NCBI RefSeq assembly: GCF_901827205.1 | Contig: NZ_LR594675.1 | Span: 930,001 to 994,000, forward strand | DNA: 64,000 nt | Reading direction: 5' to 3' | From: Variovorax sp. PBS-H4 | GTDB taxonomy: Bacteria; Pseudomonadota; Gammaproteobacteria; Burkholderiales; Burkholderiaceae_C | Shown here: positions 1 through 7,820 of the stretch, piece after piece | Position numbering within the stretch: the stretch's first letter is position 1 | Layout of the letters: every line of letters starts with the position of its first letter | Position numbers and translations under genes: made by a program | Notes under the pieces: model-generated | The model's database searches: none | Seen by the model: the letters and a program-made list of their open reading frames with translations, nothing else | What the model was told of the DNA's origin: nothing

Positions 1-87
1 TGATTTCTGGGCACTGGCTCATGGGATGGTCCTGTGTGAAGACGGTCTGAGATGGAGACGGAGAAATGGGATTGCGGCGGCGCAAGC

Positions 88-1095
88 TCAGTCGAGCTTG
101 ATGTTTCCGTCGCGGATGACCTTGGCCCACTTGGCGGAGTCGGCCTTCTGCATCTCGCCGAGCTGGCGAGGCGTGCCGCCGACCAGCGTGACGCCCAGGC
201 GGTTGGCCAGTGCGACGATGTCGTCGCTCTTGAGCGCCTTGTTGATCTCGGCGTTGAGCCGCCCGACCACATCGGCGGGCGTGCCAGCCGGCGCGAAGAC
301 CGCCTGCCACTGCTCCACCACGAAGTTCGTCATGCCCGACTCGCTCATGGTCGGCACGTCGGGCAGCGCCTTCAGGCGCGCGGAAGAGGTCACGGCCAGG
401 GCGCGCAGCTTGCCGCTCTGCACGTGCTGCAACGCGGCGGCCACGGGCGCGAACATGAACTGCACCTGTTCGCCCAGGGTGTCCTGCAATGCCGGGGTGT
501 CGCCCTTGTAGGGCACGTGGATGAATTTCGCGCCCGTCTGCTGGCTCAGCAACTCGCCCTGCATCTGCAGGATGGTGCCGCTGCCGCCGGAGGCGTAGGC
601 CAGCTTGCCGGGCTGCGCCTTCGCTGCGGCGACCAGTTCGGCCACGGTCTTGAAAGGCTGCTTCGCACCGACCACCAGGATGTGCGGGATGGTGCCGATG
701 GTGACCACCGGCTCGAAGCCGGCGATCGGGTCGTAGGGCAGCTTGCCCATCAGGTGCGGCGCAATGGCCTGCGGGCCGATCGAGGTCCCCAGCAGGGTGT
801 AGCCGTCGGGTGCCGACTTGGCCACGTAGGCCGCACCGATGGTGCCGGTGGCGCCCGCGCGGTTGTCCACGATCACGTTGGTGCCGAGTGCGGCGGAAAT
901 GCGCTGCGCCACGCTGCGGCCCAGCACGTCGGTGCTGCCGCCGGGCGGGTACGGCACGACCCAGGTGATCACCTTGCCGGTGGGCCACTGGCCCTGCGCG
1001 CGTGCCAGCGGCGCCATGGTGGTGAGGCTGGCCGCCGCGGCCAGTGCGAGCACGTGGCGGCGGGAGAAGGGCGTGGCTGTGTCTTTGATGTTCAT
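88..1095 (-). CDS. Bug/TctC-family periplasmic substrate-binding protein
   Basis: A 335-residue receptor of the Bug (tripartite tricarboxylate TctC) family, which binds small organic acids in the periplasm. The N-terminus has a Tat-like motif (SRRHVLAL) and a hydrophobic stretch ending in ARAQ, so it is probably exported. Family landmarks are visible: the PYPPGGSTD loop, VDNRAGATG, PDGYTLL and HVPYKG. The start at 1095 was chosen because it puts the signal peptide at the N-terminus; the frame stays open further upstream, but that part lies antisense to and inside the next gene. It follows the amidohydrolase at 1109-2017 with a 13-nt gap, so the two are probably co-transcribed. No TctA/TctB membrane genes are nearby. 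The ligand is unknown. Confidence 0.9.
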   Translation of the reverse strand: MNIKDTATPFSRRHVLALAAAASLTTMAPLARAQGQWPTGKVITWVVPYPPGGSTDVLGRSVAQRISAALGTNVIVDNRAGATGTIGAAYVAKSAPDGYTLLGTSIGPQAIAPHLMGKLPYDPIAGFEPVVTIGTIPHILVVGAKQPFKTVAELVAAAKAQPGKLAYASGGSGTILQMQGELLSQQTGAKFIHVPYKGDTPALQDTLGEQVQFMFAPVAAALQHVQSGKLRALAVTSSARLKALPDVPTMSESGMTNFVVEQWQAVFAPAGTPADVVGRLNAEINKALKSDDIVALANRLGVTLVGGTPRQLGEMQKADSAKWAKVIRDGNIKLD

Positions 1096-1108
1096 GTCGC
1101 TTGTGTCG

Positions 1109-2017
1109 TCAAGAAAGGGAAAGCGGGCTGGCCGGCGTGAAGCCGTACAGGGCGGCGGGGTTGTCCACCAGCACGCGGCACAGCGTGTCTTCGTCGCTGC
1201 ACCAGCGTGCGAGCGCGTCGACCTGTGCCGCGTCGTCCGGCATGGGATGTCGGCCGGCGGATGCGGTGGCATGCGGCCAGTCGCTGCCCCAGACCACGCG
1301 GTGGGGCGCGGCCTGCAGGTAGCTGCGCGCCAGCACGTCGAGCGCGGCATCGTCGGTGCGATGCGTGGCGCTGACGATGTAGCCGCCCGACAGCTTGATC
1401 CAGGCGCGGCCTTCACGCAGCAGGTCGAGCACCAGCGCGTGTGCGGCATGGCGGCCGGCGTCGGCCGGCGCGATGCGCCCGAGGTGATCGAACACCAGGG
1501 CCACCGGCAGATCGCGCAGAACCGGCGCCAAGCTCAGCAGCGTGTCGGGCGCTGCCAGCAGTTGGAGGTGCCAGCCCAGCGGCGCGATGCGTTCGGCCAT
1601 CGGGCGCAGCGACCCGGCGGGCGGGTGCGCACCCAGCGACAAGTTGAAACGGATGCCGCGCACGCCCAGGGCGTGCAGCGCCTGCAGCGCCTCGTCGGAC
1701 ACCGTCTCGTCGAGCACGGCCACCCCGCGTGCGGCATCGCCGAGTGCCGCAAGGCCCGCGAGCATGCAGCGGTTGTCGATGCCGTAGGTGGACGGCGCGA
1801 CCAGCACCGCGCGAACGGTGCCGATGCGCTGCTGCAGCAGGCGGTAGTCGTCCACCGAGGCGTCGGGCGGCAGCAGCCGGGCATCGGGCGTTGTCGGGAA
1901 ACGCGCGTCGTACACATGCACATGGCAGTCGCAGGCACCCGCCGGCATGGCCGTGCGCGGCGGCGCAGTGCCGTCCGAGAAAGGCACTGGCCGTGGGACC
2001 TGAAGGCGCGTGTGCAT
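1109..2017 (-). CDS. Amidohydrolase-family metal-dependent hydrolase (LigI-like)
   Basis: A 302-residue TIM-barrel hydrolase of the amidohydrolase-2 family, whose members include 2-pyrone-4,6-dicarboxylate lactonase. The metal-binding CDCHVHVYD motif is near the N-terminus, FDHLGR follows mid-protein, and VVWGSDWPH, with the catalytic-type aspartate, is near the C-terminus. The start at 2017 avoids overlap with the upstream Bug gene; an alternative at 2083 would overlap it by 43 nt. It lies between two Bug receptor genes on the same strand, which suggests a ring-cleavage or lactone-hydrolysis step of a carboxylate pathway. A paralogue occurs at 33595-34425, again beside a Bug gene. The exact substrate cannot be read from the sequence. 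Confidence 0.85.
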   Translation of the reverse strand: MHTRLQVPRPVPFSDGTAPPRTAMPAGACDCHVHVYDARFPTTPDARLLPPDASVDDYRLLQQRIGTVRAVLVAPSTYGIDNRCMLAGLAALGDAARGVAVLDETVSDEALQALHALGVRGIRFNLSLGAHPPAGSLRPMAERIAPLGWHLQLLAAPDTLLSLAPVLRDLPVALVFDHLGRIAPADAGRHAAHALVLDLLREGRAWIKLSGGYIVSATHRTDDAALDVLARSYLQAAPHRVVWGSDWPHATASAGRHPMPDDAAQVDALARWCSDEDTLCRVLVDNPAALYGFTPASPLSLS

Positions 2018-2040
2018 GACGTCGGTTGCCGAAATGGCGG

Positions 2041-3051
2041 TCAGTCGATGGTCGCGCCCGATTCCTTGACGATTTTTCCCCAACGCGTAATGTCGGCCTT
2101 GAGCAGCGCTGCGAAGGCGTCCGTTGTACCGCCCATCACGTCGCCACCGTCGGACTTGAGCTTGGCGGCCGAGTCGGGGTTTTGCAGCACCTTATTGATC
2201 TCGACATTGAGCGTGCGGACGATCTCCGCGGGCGTGCCGGCCGGTGCCAGGATGCCGAACCACGAGACGGCGGCGGAGTTCTTGTAGCCGGCTTCGATCA
2301 GCGTGGGCGTGTCGGGCAACTGCTCCGAGCGCTTGGTGCCGGTCACCGCCAGGGCGCGGATCTTCTTGTTGCGGATCTGGCCGAGGAGCGTCGGCACCGA
2401 CGAGGCGTAGATGTCGATCTGCCCGCTGACCAGGTCGGTCAGTGCTTGGGCGGCCCCCTTGTAGGGCACGTGCTGCAGCTTGATGCCCGCGGCCTTCTCG
2501 GCGATCTCGCTCGACAGGTGGGCCACCGTGCCGTTGCCCGAGTAGCCCAGCGTGACCTGGCCCGCCTTGGCCTTGGACGCGGCCACGACATCGGCGAAGT
2601 TCTTGTACGGCGAAGCCTCCGGCACCGCGAACACGATGGGCGAATTGCTCACCAGCACGACTGGCGTCAGGTCTTTCAGCGGGTCGTAGGGCAGCTTCGA
2701 ATACAGCGTTGGGTTGATTGCCAGGTTGCTGGTCTGGCCCATTACCAGTGTGTAGCCGTCGGCCGGTGCCTTGGCGACCTGGTCCACGCCCAGGTTGCCG
2801 CCCGCTCCTGGACGGTTGTCGATGACGATCGTCCACTTCAACGTTTCGGTGAGCTTCTGTGCCACCGTGCGGGCGATCATGTCCGTGCCGCCGCCGGGCG
2901 GGAACGGCACGACCAGGCGGATCGGGCGCGACGGATAGGCGGCCTGCGCCGATGCGCTGATGGGCGCCATGAGAGGCGCGCTGGCCGCGAGAGCGGCGAT
3001 AGCGATGAAGAGGCGACGCGAAGCGACGCGCCGGGTGCGAATGATCGGCAT
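2041..3051 (-). CDS. Bug/TctC-family periplasmic substrate-binding protein
   Basis: A 336-residue Bug receptor with an Arg-rich N-terminus, a hydrophobic core and a likely cleavage site after ASAQA. Typical motifs are PFPPGGGTD, VIDNRPGAGG, ADGYTLVMG and HVPYKG. It is the first structural gene of a minus-strand run (2041-3051, then 1109-2017, then 88-1095) and lies downstream of the LysR gene at 3185-4084 in the same orientation. The 133-nt spacer between them carries two inverted repeats (3122-3172). The ligand is unknown. The intact signal peptide and domain indicate a functional receptor. Confidence 0.9.
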   Translation of the reverse strand: MPIIRTRRVASRRLFIAIAALAASAPLMAPISASAQAAYPSRPIRLVVPFPPGGGTDMIARTVAQKLTETLKWTIVIDNRPGAGGNLGVDQVAKAPADGYTLVMGQTSNLAINPTLYSKLPYDPLKDLTPVVLVSNSPIVFAVPEASPYKNFADVVAASKAKAGQVTLGYSGNGTVAHLSSEIAEKAAGIKLQHVPYKGAAQALTDLVSGQIDIYASSVPTLLGQIRNKKIRALAVTGTKRSEQLPDTPTLIEAGYKNSAAVSWFGILAPAGTPAEIVRTLNVEINKVLQNPDSAAKLKSDGGDVMGGTTDAFAALLKADITRWGKIVKESGATID

Positions 3052-3121
3052 GAACTTGTCTCCGTTGGGCGAACTGCCCGGCCATGTGGATGGGCCGGTG
3101 CGTTCGTGGAAGGCAAGTATT

Positions 3122-3172
3122 CGCGCTGGGACCAGCGCGGTCTAATCAATAATTTCTTGAAATCGATAAATC
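3122..3172 (-). promoter_or_regulatory. Two inverted repeats upstream of a Bug gene (candidate operator)
   Basis: The spacer between the LysR gene and the Bug gene holds a GC-rich inverted repeat (8-bp arms CGCGCTGG/CCAGCGCG around GA, 3122-3139). An AT-rich stretch follows (3142-3170) with a perfect small palindrome, ATTTC-TT-GAAAT, at 3152-3163. AT-rich interrupted dyads of this kind are typical of LysR-type binding sites, and the AT-rich block stands out from the GC-rich surroundings. Use as a LysR operator and promoter is inferred from position only. Confidence 0.4.
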
Positions 3173-3184
3173 CGGCTTGGGGTA

Positions 3185-4084
3185 TCAACGCAGCGTCGTG
3201 GTTGCGTGCTTGGCGAGCAGGCCGATCAGCCGCTGCGCCGCGGGCGACACATAACCGCTCTCACGGTAGGTAACCACCATGCGGCGGCGCATCGTCGTGT
3301 TCTTGATCTGCACTTCGCGCAAAGCTGCACCGGAACGCCCTTCCTGCAGATGCAGGCGCGAGATGAAGCTCAGCAGGCCGGTTTCGTTGATGAGGCTGGG
3401 CAGCATCAGCAGCATCGTGCTTTCCACCTGCACAATCGGGCGCGGCTGGTGGTGCCTGTCGAAGGTCTGGTCGAGCCAGTCGCGCGTGGGCGCCCCGGGC
3501 GGTTGCAGCACCCACCGGTAGCCTCGGAGGTCCTTGAGCGTAGGCTTGCGCTTCCCGAAGATCTCGTGCGTGCTGTTGGCCGCGACGACGATCAGATCCT
3601 CCGCAAGGAACTGCGAGGTGAAGCCCGGTTCCTTGATCCCCTCGGTGCCGACCATCAGGTCGATGTCCCCGGCGCGCAGAAGCGGTGTGAGGATGTCGCC
3701 AAGACCCACTGTGGTGCGCAAGGTGATGCCCGGCGCCTCGACCATCAGTTCACGCGCAGCCGGCGGCAACAGGAACTGCGCCGCCGTCGGGACGATGCCC
3801 ACGCTGATCGTGCCCTTGAGGCCACGTCCGATGTCGCCGATCTCGCGGCGCGCGCTCTCGACATCGAAGCGCGTGCGCTGCGCCCACTTCAGCAAGGCGT
3901 GACCGGCCGTGGTCAGCGTGATGCCACGCCCCGTCTTTTCGAAGAGCGCCGCGCCGCAGGCCTCTTCGAGGCGACGGACGCAGCTGGTCAACGCGGGTTG
4001 CGTGCGGTGCAGCCGCTCGGCGGCACGGCCGAGGTGCTCGAGCTCGGCGATGACTTCGAAGTACTGGAGGTCGCGCAGGTCCAT
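3185..4084 (-). CDS. LysR-family transcriptional regulator
   Basis: A 299-residue LysR regulator. The N-terminal winged helix-turn-helix covers about residues 1-60 (MDLRDLQYFEVIAEL, then GRAAERLHRTQPALTSCVRRLE), and the rest is a periplasmic-binding-protein-like effector domain. It is encoded directly upstream of, and in the same direction as, the Bug/amidohydrolase/Bug run. That tandem arrangement is common for regulators of Bug-linked catabolic genes. The probable targets are the genes at 88-3051, and the effector is probably an organic acid. Both statements are inferences from context. Confidence 0.9.
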   Translation of the reverse strand: MDLRDLQYFEVIAELEHLGRAAERLHRTQPALTSCVRRLEEACGAALFEKTGRGITLTTAGHALLKWAQRTRFDVESARREIGDIGRGLKGTISVGIVPTAAQFLLPPAARELMVEAPGITLRTTVGLGDILTPLLRAGDIDLMVGTEGIKEPGFTSQFLAEDLIVVAANSTHEIFGKRKPTLKDLRGYRWVLQPPGAPTRDWLDQTFDRHHQPRPIVQVESTMLLMLPSLINETGLLSFISRLHLQEGRSGAALREVQIKNTTMRRRMVVTYRESGYVSPAAQRLIGLLAKHATTTLR

Positions 4085-4100
4085 CGTCGTCGCGCCTACC

Positions 4101-4430
4101 TTAGGGAAGCACGGTGCCGACGGCCGAACCCGATGCCGATTGGCTTACCCTGCGCGCATGGCGGGCGCTCGTGCAAAAGTCCGTGTAATCGCCGATGCGG
4201 CAAGGCACCGTCAGTTCGATTGAGGACTGAGGCCAGAGGGCCTGTGCCCAGGCATCCCGTTGCTTGCTGCCTTCGCGCAGTCCTTCCGAGATAGCGGACC
4301 TCAGCGCCTGGCGCTGCTCGCCGGGGGTATTCATCAGCGCGTTCATGTCGTCGAAATCGGCCGCTGGGACGTTGGCGCTCGCCAGCCAGCTGCGAAGCTG
4401 GGCGTCATGCGTGCTATTCAGATCATTCAT
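4101..4430 (-). pseudogene. Fumarylacetoacetase remnant (internally deleted, truncated)
   Basis: A 109-codon open frame that reads like pieces of fumarylacetoacetase (FahA, last step of tyrosine/homogentisate breakdown, about 420 residues when intact). The first 26 residues (MNDLNSTHDAQLRSW, ASANVPAADF) match the usual N-terminus. They jump directly to DDMNALMNTP, LREGSKQRDAWAQAL and the conserved PCRIGDYTDF, which in the intact enzyme lies much later, at the end of the N-terminal domain. After CTSARHA the similarity stops and the catalytic C-terminal domain is absent. The pattern indicates an internal deletion of tens of codons plus loss of the 3' end. I infer the family from memory of its conserved motifs. 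It ends 16 nt before the LysR start. Confidence 0.6.
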
Positions 4431-4652
4431 TCGTGTCCCTTCGCCAGCGTTCCCTCATGCGGGCCCGAGATGGCGAAGAAGGCGGTATCCCTTTGCCATG
4501 CGATTTTCCGATTGATGAGGAGGGGGAGTTTGGGGGAGGCTGGCCTTGCAGGGCAAGGCTCCTGTCGGCGCCGCATTGTTCAAGCTGGAGCGCGCCCCTG
4601 TCCAGCCGTGCATCGCCGCGGCCGGCGGCGACGATGCGCTCAGGTTAAACAA

Positions 4653-5090
4653 TCAGAAGCGCGAGTGCTCACTGAAACTGTAGAACTCGCCGTCCCCGAT
4701 GATGATGAAGTCCTGCAGAAGCAGCTGGTGCAGTTCGCCAAGCGCATGCAGGCGTTCGGCCGTTTCGATGTCCGGCGCGGAAGGTTGGCAGTGGCCGGAC
4801 GGATCGTTGTGGACCACGATGATGGTCGTGGCGCGGGCAAGTATCGCGTTCCTGAAAATCTCCACAGGTTCGATGAGTGCGCCGCGCCCCGTGCCGATCG
4901 CTGCCACCTCGTACGACAGCACCTCCAGTTGAGGGTTCAGGTGAAGAACGATCACCTTCTCCTTGGTTTCGTCCTGCATCTCCCTGAACAGCTCGTAGAC
5001 CTGGCGAGGGCTTTCGACCGGCTTGTTCAGGAGGTCATCGTCGACTCGCCTTCTCGTGAAGGTGACCTTGAGTTCCTTGAGGTACGCCAT
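4653..5090 (-). CDS. Small JAB/RadC-like domain protein with altered metal motif
   Basis: A 145-residue single-domain protein resembling the C-terminal JAB (MPN) domain of RadC; there is no helix-hairpin-helix part. The JAMM signature H-x-H-x7-S-x2-D is present as H94-N-D96-P-S-G, with S104 and D107. The second histidine is therefore replaced by aspartate. The preceding PVEIF segment keeps the glutamate and the spacing is exact. The start at 5090 is supported by a strong ribosome binding site (GGGAGAAGAA). It is divergent from pyrC with 156 nt between. RadC-family JAB proteins are of uncertain function, and many sit on mobile elements. With D96 it may bind metal differently or be non-catalytic. 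Confidence 0.8.
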   Translation of the reverse strand: MAYLKELKVTFTRRRVDDDLLNKPVESPRQVYELFREMQDETKEKVIVLHLNPQLEVLSYEVAAIGTGRGALIEPVEIFRNAILARATTIIVVHNDPSGHCQPSAPDIETAERLHALGELHQLLLQDFIIIGDGEFYSFSEHSRF

Positions 5091-5246
5091 TTCTTCTCCC
5101 TTGAATGCAGTTCGGGTCGTTCCGGAATCGAAGGCGGTGGGACAGCAGTTCAGACAGTGGGCTCGGCAGCATACCCAACTCGCCGCGCCACCAGCCCTGA
5201 CCTCACGCCGCGCACGCCCGTTCGGGCCGATGGGACAATCCGCCCC

Positions 5247-6287
5247 ATGACCAGCCCCGCCCAGACCCTCACCCTCACCCGCCCCGATGACTGGCACCTC
5301 CATGTACGCGACGGCGACGCCCTGCAAGCGGTGGTGCCGCATTCGGCACGCCAGTTCGGCCGGGCGTTGATCATGCCCAACCTGCGCCCCCCGGTGACCA
5401 CCGCCGAGCAGGCCAAGGCCTACCGCGACCGCATCCGTGCCGCCGTGCCGGAGGGCCTGGACTTCGAGCCCGTCATGTCGCTGTACCTCACCGACAAGCT
5501 GCCCCCCGAGGAGATCCCGCGCGCCGCCGCGGCCGGCGTGTGCGCCCTCAAGCTCTACCCTGCCGGCGCGACCACCAACAGCGATGCGGGCGTGACCGAC
5601 ATCCGCATCACCTACCCGACGCTCGAAGCCATGCAGAAGCATGGCCTGCTGCTGCTGGTGCATGGCGAGGTGACCGACCCTGCGGTCGATCTGTTCGACC
5701 GCGAGGCGGTCTTCATCGAACGGGTGATGATCCCGCTGCGCCGCGATTTCCCCGAACTCAAGATCGTGTTCGAGCACCTGACCACGAAAGAGGGGGCCCA
5801 CTACGTGCGCGACGCCGACCGCTTCACCGCCGCCACCATCACCGCGCACCACCTTCTCTACAACCGCAACGCGATTTTTACCGGCGGCATCCGGCCGCAC
5901 TACTACTGCCTGCCGGTTCTCAAGCGCGAGACCCATCGACTCGCGCTGGTGGAGGCCGCCACCAGCGGCAGCCCGCGCTTCTTCCTCGGGACCGACAGCG
6001 CGCCGCATCCGGCGCATCTCAAAGAGCACGCGCTGGGGTGCGCCGGCTGCTACACCGCGCTGACCGCCCTGGAGCTCTACGCGGAGGCTTTCGACAACGC
6101 GGGCGCGCTCGACTGGCTCGAAGGTTTCGCCAGCTTCCATGGCGCCGACTTCTACGGCCTGCCGCGCAACACCGACACCGTGACGCTCAAGCGCGAAAGC
6201 TGGACGGTGCCCGAGACGCTGCCCTATGGCGAGGCCACGCTCAAGCCGCTGCGTGGCGGCGAGACGCTGGCCTGGAGGCTCGCATGA
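5247..6287 (+). CDS. pyrC: Dihydroorotase, class II
   Basis: A 346-residue dihydroorotase that interconverts carbamoyl-aspartate and dihydroorotate in pyrimidine synthesis. All active-site residues of the E. coli type are visible: H17 and H19 (DDWHLHVRDG), the carboxylated lysine K102 (ALKLYPAGATTNSD), H139, H177, and D250 with H254 in GTDSAPH. The length equals the class II family norm. The start at 5247 was chosen for the match to the family N-terminus; the frame is open far upstream, but that stretch lies antisense to the JAB gene. The last codon overlaps the NYN gene start (ATGA), so the two are probably translationally coupled. Confidence 0.97.
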   Translation: MTSPAQTLTLTRPDDWHLHVRDGDALQAVVPHSARQFGRALIMPNLRPPVTTAEQAKAYRDRIRAAVPEGLDFEPVMSLYLTDKLPPEEIPRAAAAGVCALKLYPAGATTNSDAGVTDIRITYPTLEAMQKHGLLLLVHGEVTDPAVDLFDREAVFIERVMIPLRRDFPELKIVFEHLTTKEGAHYVRDADRFTAATITAHHLLYNRNAIFTGGIRPHYYCLPVLKRETHRLALVEAATSGSPRFFLGTDSAPHPAHLKEHALGCAGCYTALTALELYAEAFDNAGALDWLEGFASFHGADFYGLPRNTDTVTLKRESWTVPETLPYGEATLKPLRGGETLAWRLA

Positions 6288-7000
6288 GCATGGTGATGCT
6301 GCTGATCGACGCCGACAACGTCTCGGCCGACGTGATCGAGCAGGCGGTGCAGCGCACGCTGGCCGACCAGGGCGCGATCCATGTGCGCCGGGCCTATTGC
6401 AATGCCGAGACCGCGCTCAAGCAGCAGGCGCTGTTCAAGCGCCTCTCGGTGCGGCCGATGGTCAACCTGGCCGCCGGCAAGAACTGCACCGACATCGCAC
6501 TCGCGGTCGACGCCATGGACCTCGTGGTGACGGAACGGCCCGACCTCGTGGTGCTGGTGTCCTCCGATTCGGACTTCGCCCCGCTGGTGATCCGCCTGCG
6601 CGAGAAGGGCTGCCGCGTCTGCGGCATCGGCCAGCAGGGCAAGACGGGTGAAGACACCGTGGCGGTCTACGACAGCTTTATCGATCTGCAGCACCAGGCC
6701 GCGGGCCGGCCCGCCGCGGCCAAGCGACCCGCCCGCGGGCGACGCGCCAAGGCCCAGGAGGCCGCGCCGCCGGCGCCCGTGCTGCCGGACGACGTGCTGC
6801 GCATCCTCGATGCGGTGCCGGAGCTCCTTCGCGGCGACCGGGTCGAGCTCAACCACGCCGCGGAGCGCCTGCGTGGTGCCAAGCTGCTGGGCAAGAGCGC
6901 GAGCTCGCCCAAGCTGTTCAAGAAATTCCCGGAGCTGTTTTCGTTGACGCCGCAGAAGACGCCGAACAAGGTGCAGTACGTCGGCCCTGCCGTGACGTGA
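6284..7000 (+). CDS. NYN-domain (PIN-like) protein with OST-HTH/LOTUS domain
   Basis: A 238-residue protein. The N-terminal NYN domain (about residues 1-135) carries the acidic residues of a PIN-like nuclease fold in LLIDADNVS, NCTDIALAVDAMDL and VSSDSDFAPL. A basic Ala/Pro/Arg linker follows (about 140-165). The C-terminus (LPDDVLRILDAVPELL through LFSLTPQKTPNKVQYV) resembles the OST-HTH/LOTUS RNA-binding module. Such proteins are thought to act in RNA cleavage or turnover; the substrate is unknown. The ATG overlaps the pyrC stop by 4 nt. Its own stop begins the intercistronic repeat that leads to the next gene. Confidence 0.85.
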   Translation: MSMVMLLIDADNVSADVIEQAVQRTLADQGAIHVRRAYCNAETALKQQALFKRLSVRPMVNLAAGKNCTDIALAVDAMDLVVTERPDLVVLVSSDSDFAPLVIRLREKGCRVCGIGQQGKTGEDTVAVYDSFIDLQHQAAGRPAAAKRPARGRRAKAQEAAPPAPVLPDDVLRILDAVPELLRGDRVELNHAAERLRGAKLLGKSASSPKLFKKFPELFSLTPQKTPNKVQYVGPAVT

Positions 7001-7055
7001 GCCGCACGTCGCTTGCGAGGCGAACAGCACCGCAGCCGAAGGCGAAGGTATTCCG
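6998..7055 (+). repeat. Intercistronic relay repeat, copy A
   Basis: A 58-nt copy of a dispersed repeat that runs exactly from the TGA stop of the NYN gene to the GTG start of the DUF3025 gene. The 3' half (from AGCACCGCAGCCGAAGGCGA onward) is nearly identical to the other copies, while the 5' half has substitutions and an indel. A GTG at 6997 overlapping the upstream stop opens a 20-codon frame whose TGA (7057-7059) overlaps the downstream GTG start. The repeat also supplies the purine-rich GGCGAAGG that may act as ribosome binding site. Confidence 0.8.
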
Positions 7056-7820
7056 GTGAGTACGCCAAGGGCCTTCGACCCCGCCCAGCCCTGGCTCGCG
7101 CCCTATGCGCCGCGGGCGGCGGCAATGGCGGCATCGCTGGCGCGGGGCCATGGCGCGGCGGCGGTGCTGTCCGATGCGGCGCCAGGCATCACGCTGCCGG
7201 CCGGCCCCTTGCGCTTCGTGCATGCCGATGGCGCGCCGCCCGGCGAAGCCTACGAGGCCTTCATCTTCCGGACGGCGCAGGTGCCCACGCGCAACAACCT
7301 GCATGACTTCTTCAACGGCCTGGTCTGGCTGCATTTCCCGCTCGCCAAGCGACGGCTGAACGAACTGCAGGCGGCCGAGATCGCGCGCGCCGGCGTCGGT
7401 GCGACCCGTGGTCCGTTGCGCGATGCGTTGACCTTGTTCGACGAGAACGGAGCGGTGCTCGATGCACCGCCGGCGCTGTGGCAGGCGCTGCTCGCGCGCG
7501 ACTGGCAACGGCTCTTCGTGGGCGAACGCGCGCTGTGGCGCGAAGCGCGGCTGCTCGTATTCGGCCACGCCTTGCTCGAAAAGCTCGCCACGCCACGCAA
7601 GGCGCTGACGGCGCACGTGCTGTGGGCGCCGGGGACGGTGAGTTCGATCGCGATCGACGATGCCGCCATCGCCGCCGCGTTGGACCGTTCGCACCTCGCT
7701 GCCAAGCCTTTCGCGCCGCTGCCCGTGCTCGGCGTGCCGGGCTGGTGGCCGGCCAACGAAGCCCCGGGCTTCTACGACGACGCAGCAGTCTTCAGGCCGG
7801 CGCGATGTCCGCGGCACTGA
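7056..7820 (+). CDS. DUF3025 family protein
   Basis: A 254-residue protein matching the DUF3025 family (RNNLHDFFNGLVWLHFPLAKRRLNELQ and the C-terminal GVPGWWPANE, FYDDAAVFRP). The family is widespread in beta- and gammaproteobacteria and has no established function. The protein appears cytoplasmic, with no signal peptide or membrane segment. The start is a GTG directly after the intercistronic repeat, so it is probably translated with the NYN and pyrC genes. Its 3' end overlaps the convergent tphA1 gene by 29 nt. Confidence 0.85.
   Translation: MSTPRAFDPAQPWLAPYAPRAAAMAASLARGHGAAAVLSDAAPGITLPAGPLRFVHADGAPPGEAYEAFIFRTAQVPTRNNLHDFFNGLVWLHFPLAKRRLNELQAAEIARAGVGATRGPLRDALTLFDENGAVLDAPPALWQALLARDWQRLFVGERALWREARLLVFGHALLEKLATPRKALTAHVLWAPGTVSSIAIDDAAIAAALDRSHLAAKPFAPLPVLGVPGWWPANEAPGFYDDAAVFRPARCPRH

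Noticed and set aside
1096..1449. Upstream extension of the Bug gene at 88-1095
   Set aside because: The extra residues have the composition of an antisense frame of the amidohydrolase gene, and the signal peptide would become internal.
4543..4559. Terminator-like hairpin (GCCTTGC/GCAAGGC)
   Set aside because: A perfect 7-bp stem, but no T-run on either side and no gene end at a suitable distance.
5102..6140. Long minus-strand frame continuing upstream of the JAB gene, antisense to pyrC
   Set aside because: It overlaps all of pyrC, has no family similarity, and the JAB protein has its own strong ribosome site and start at 5090.
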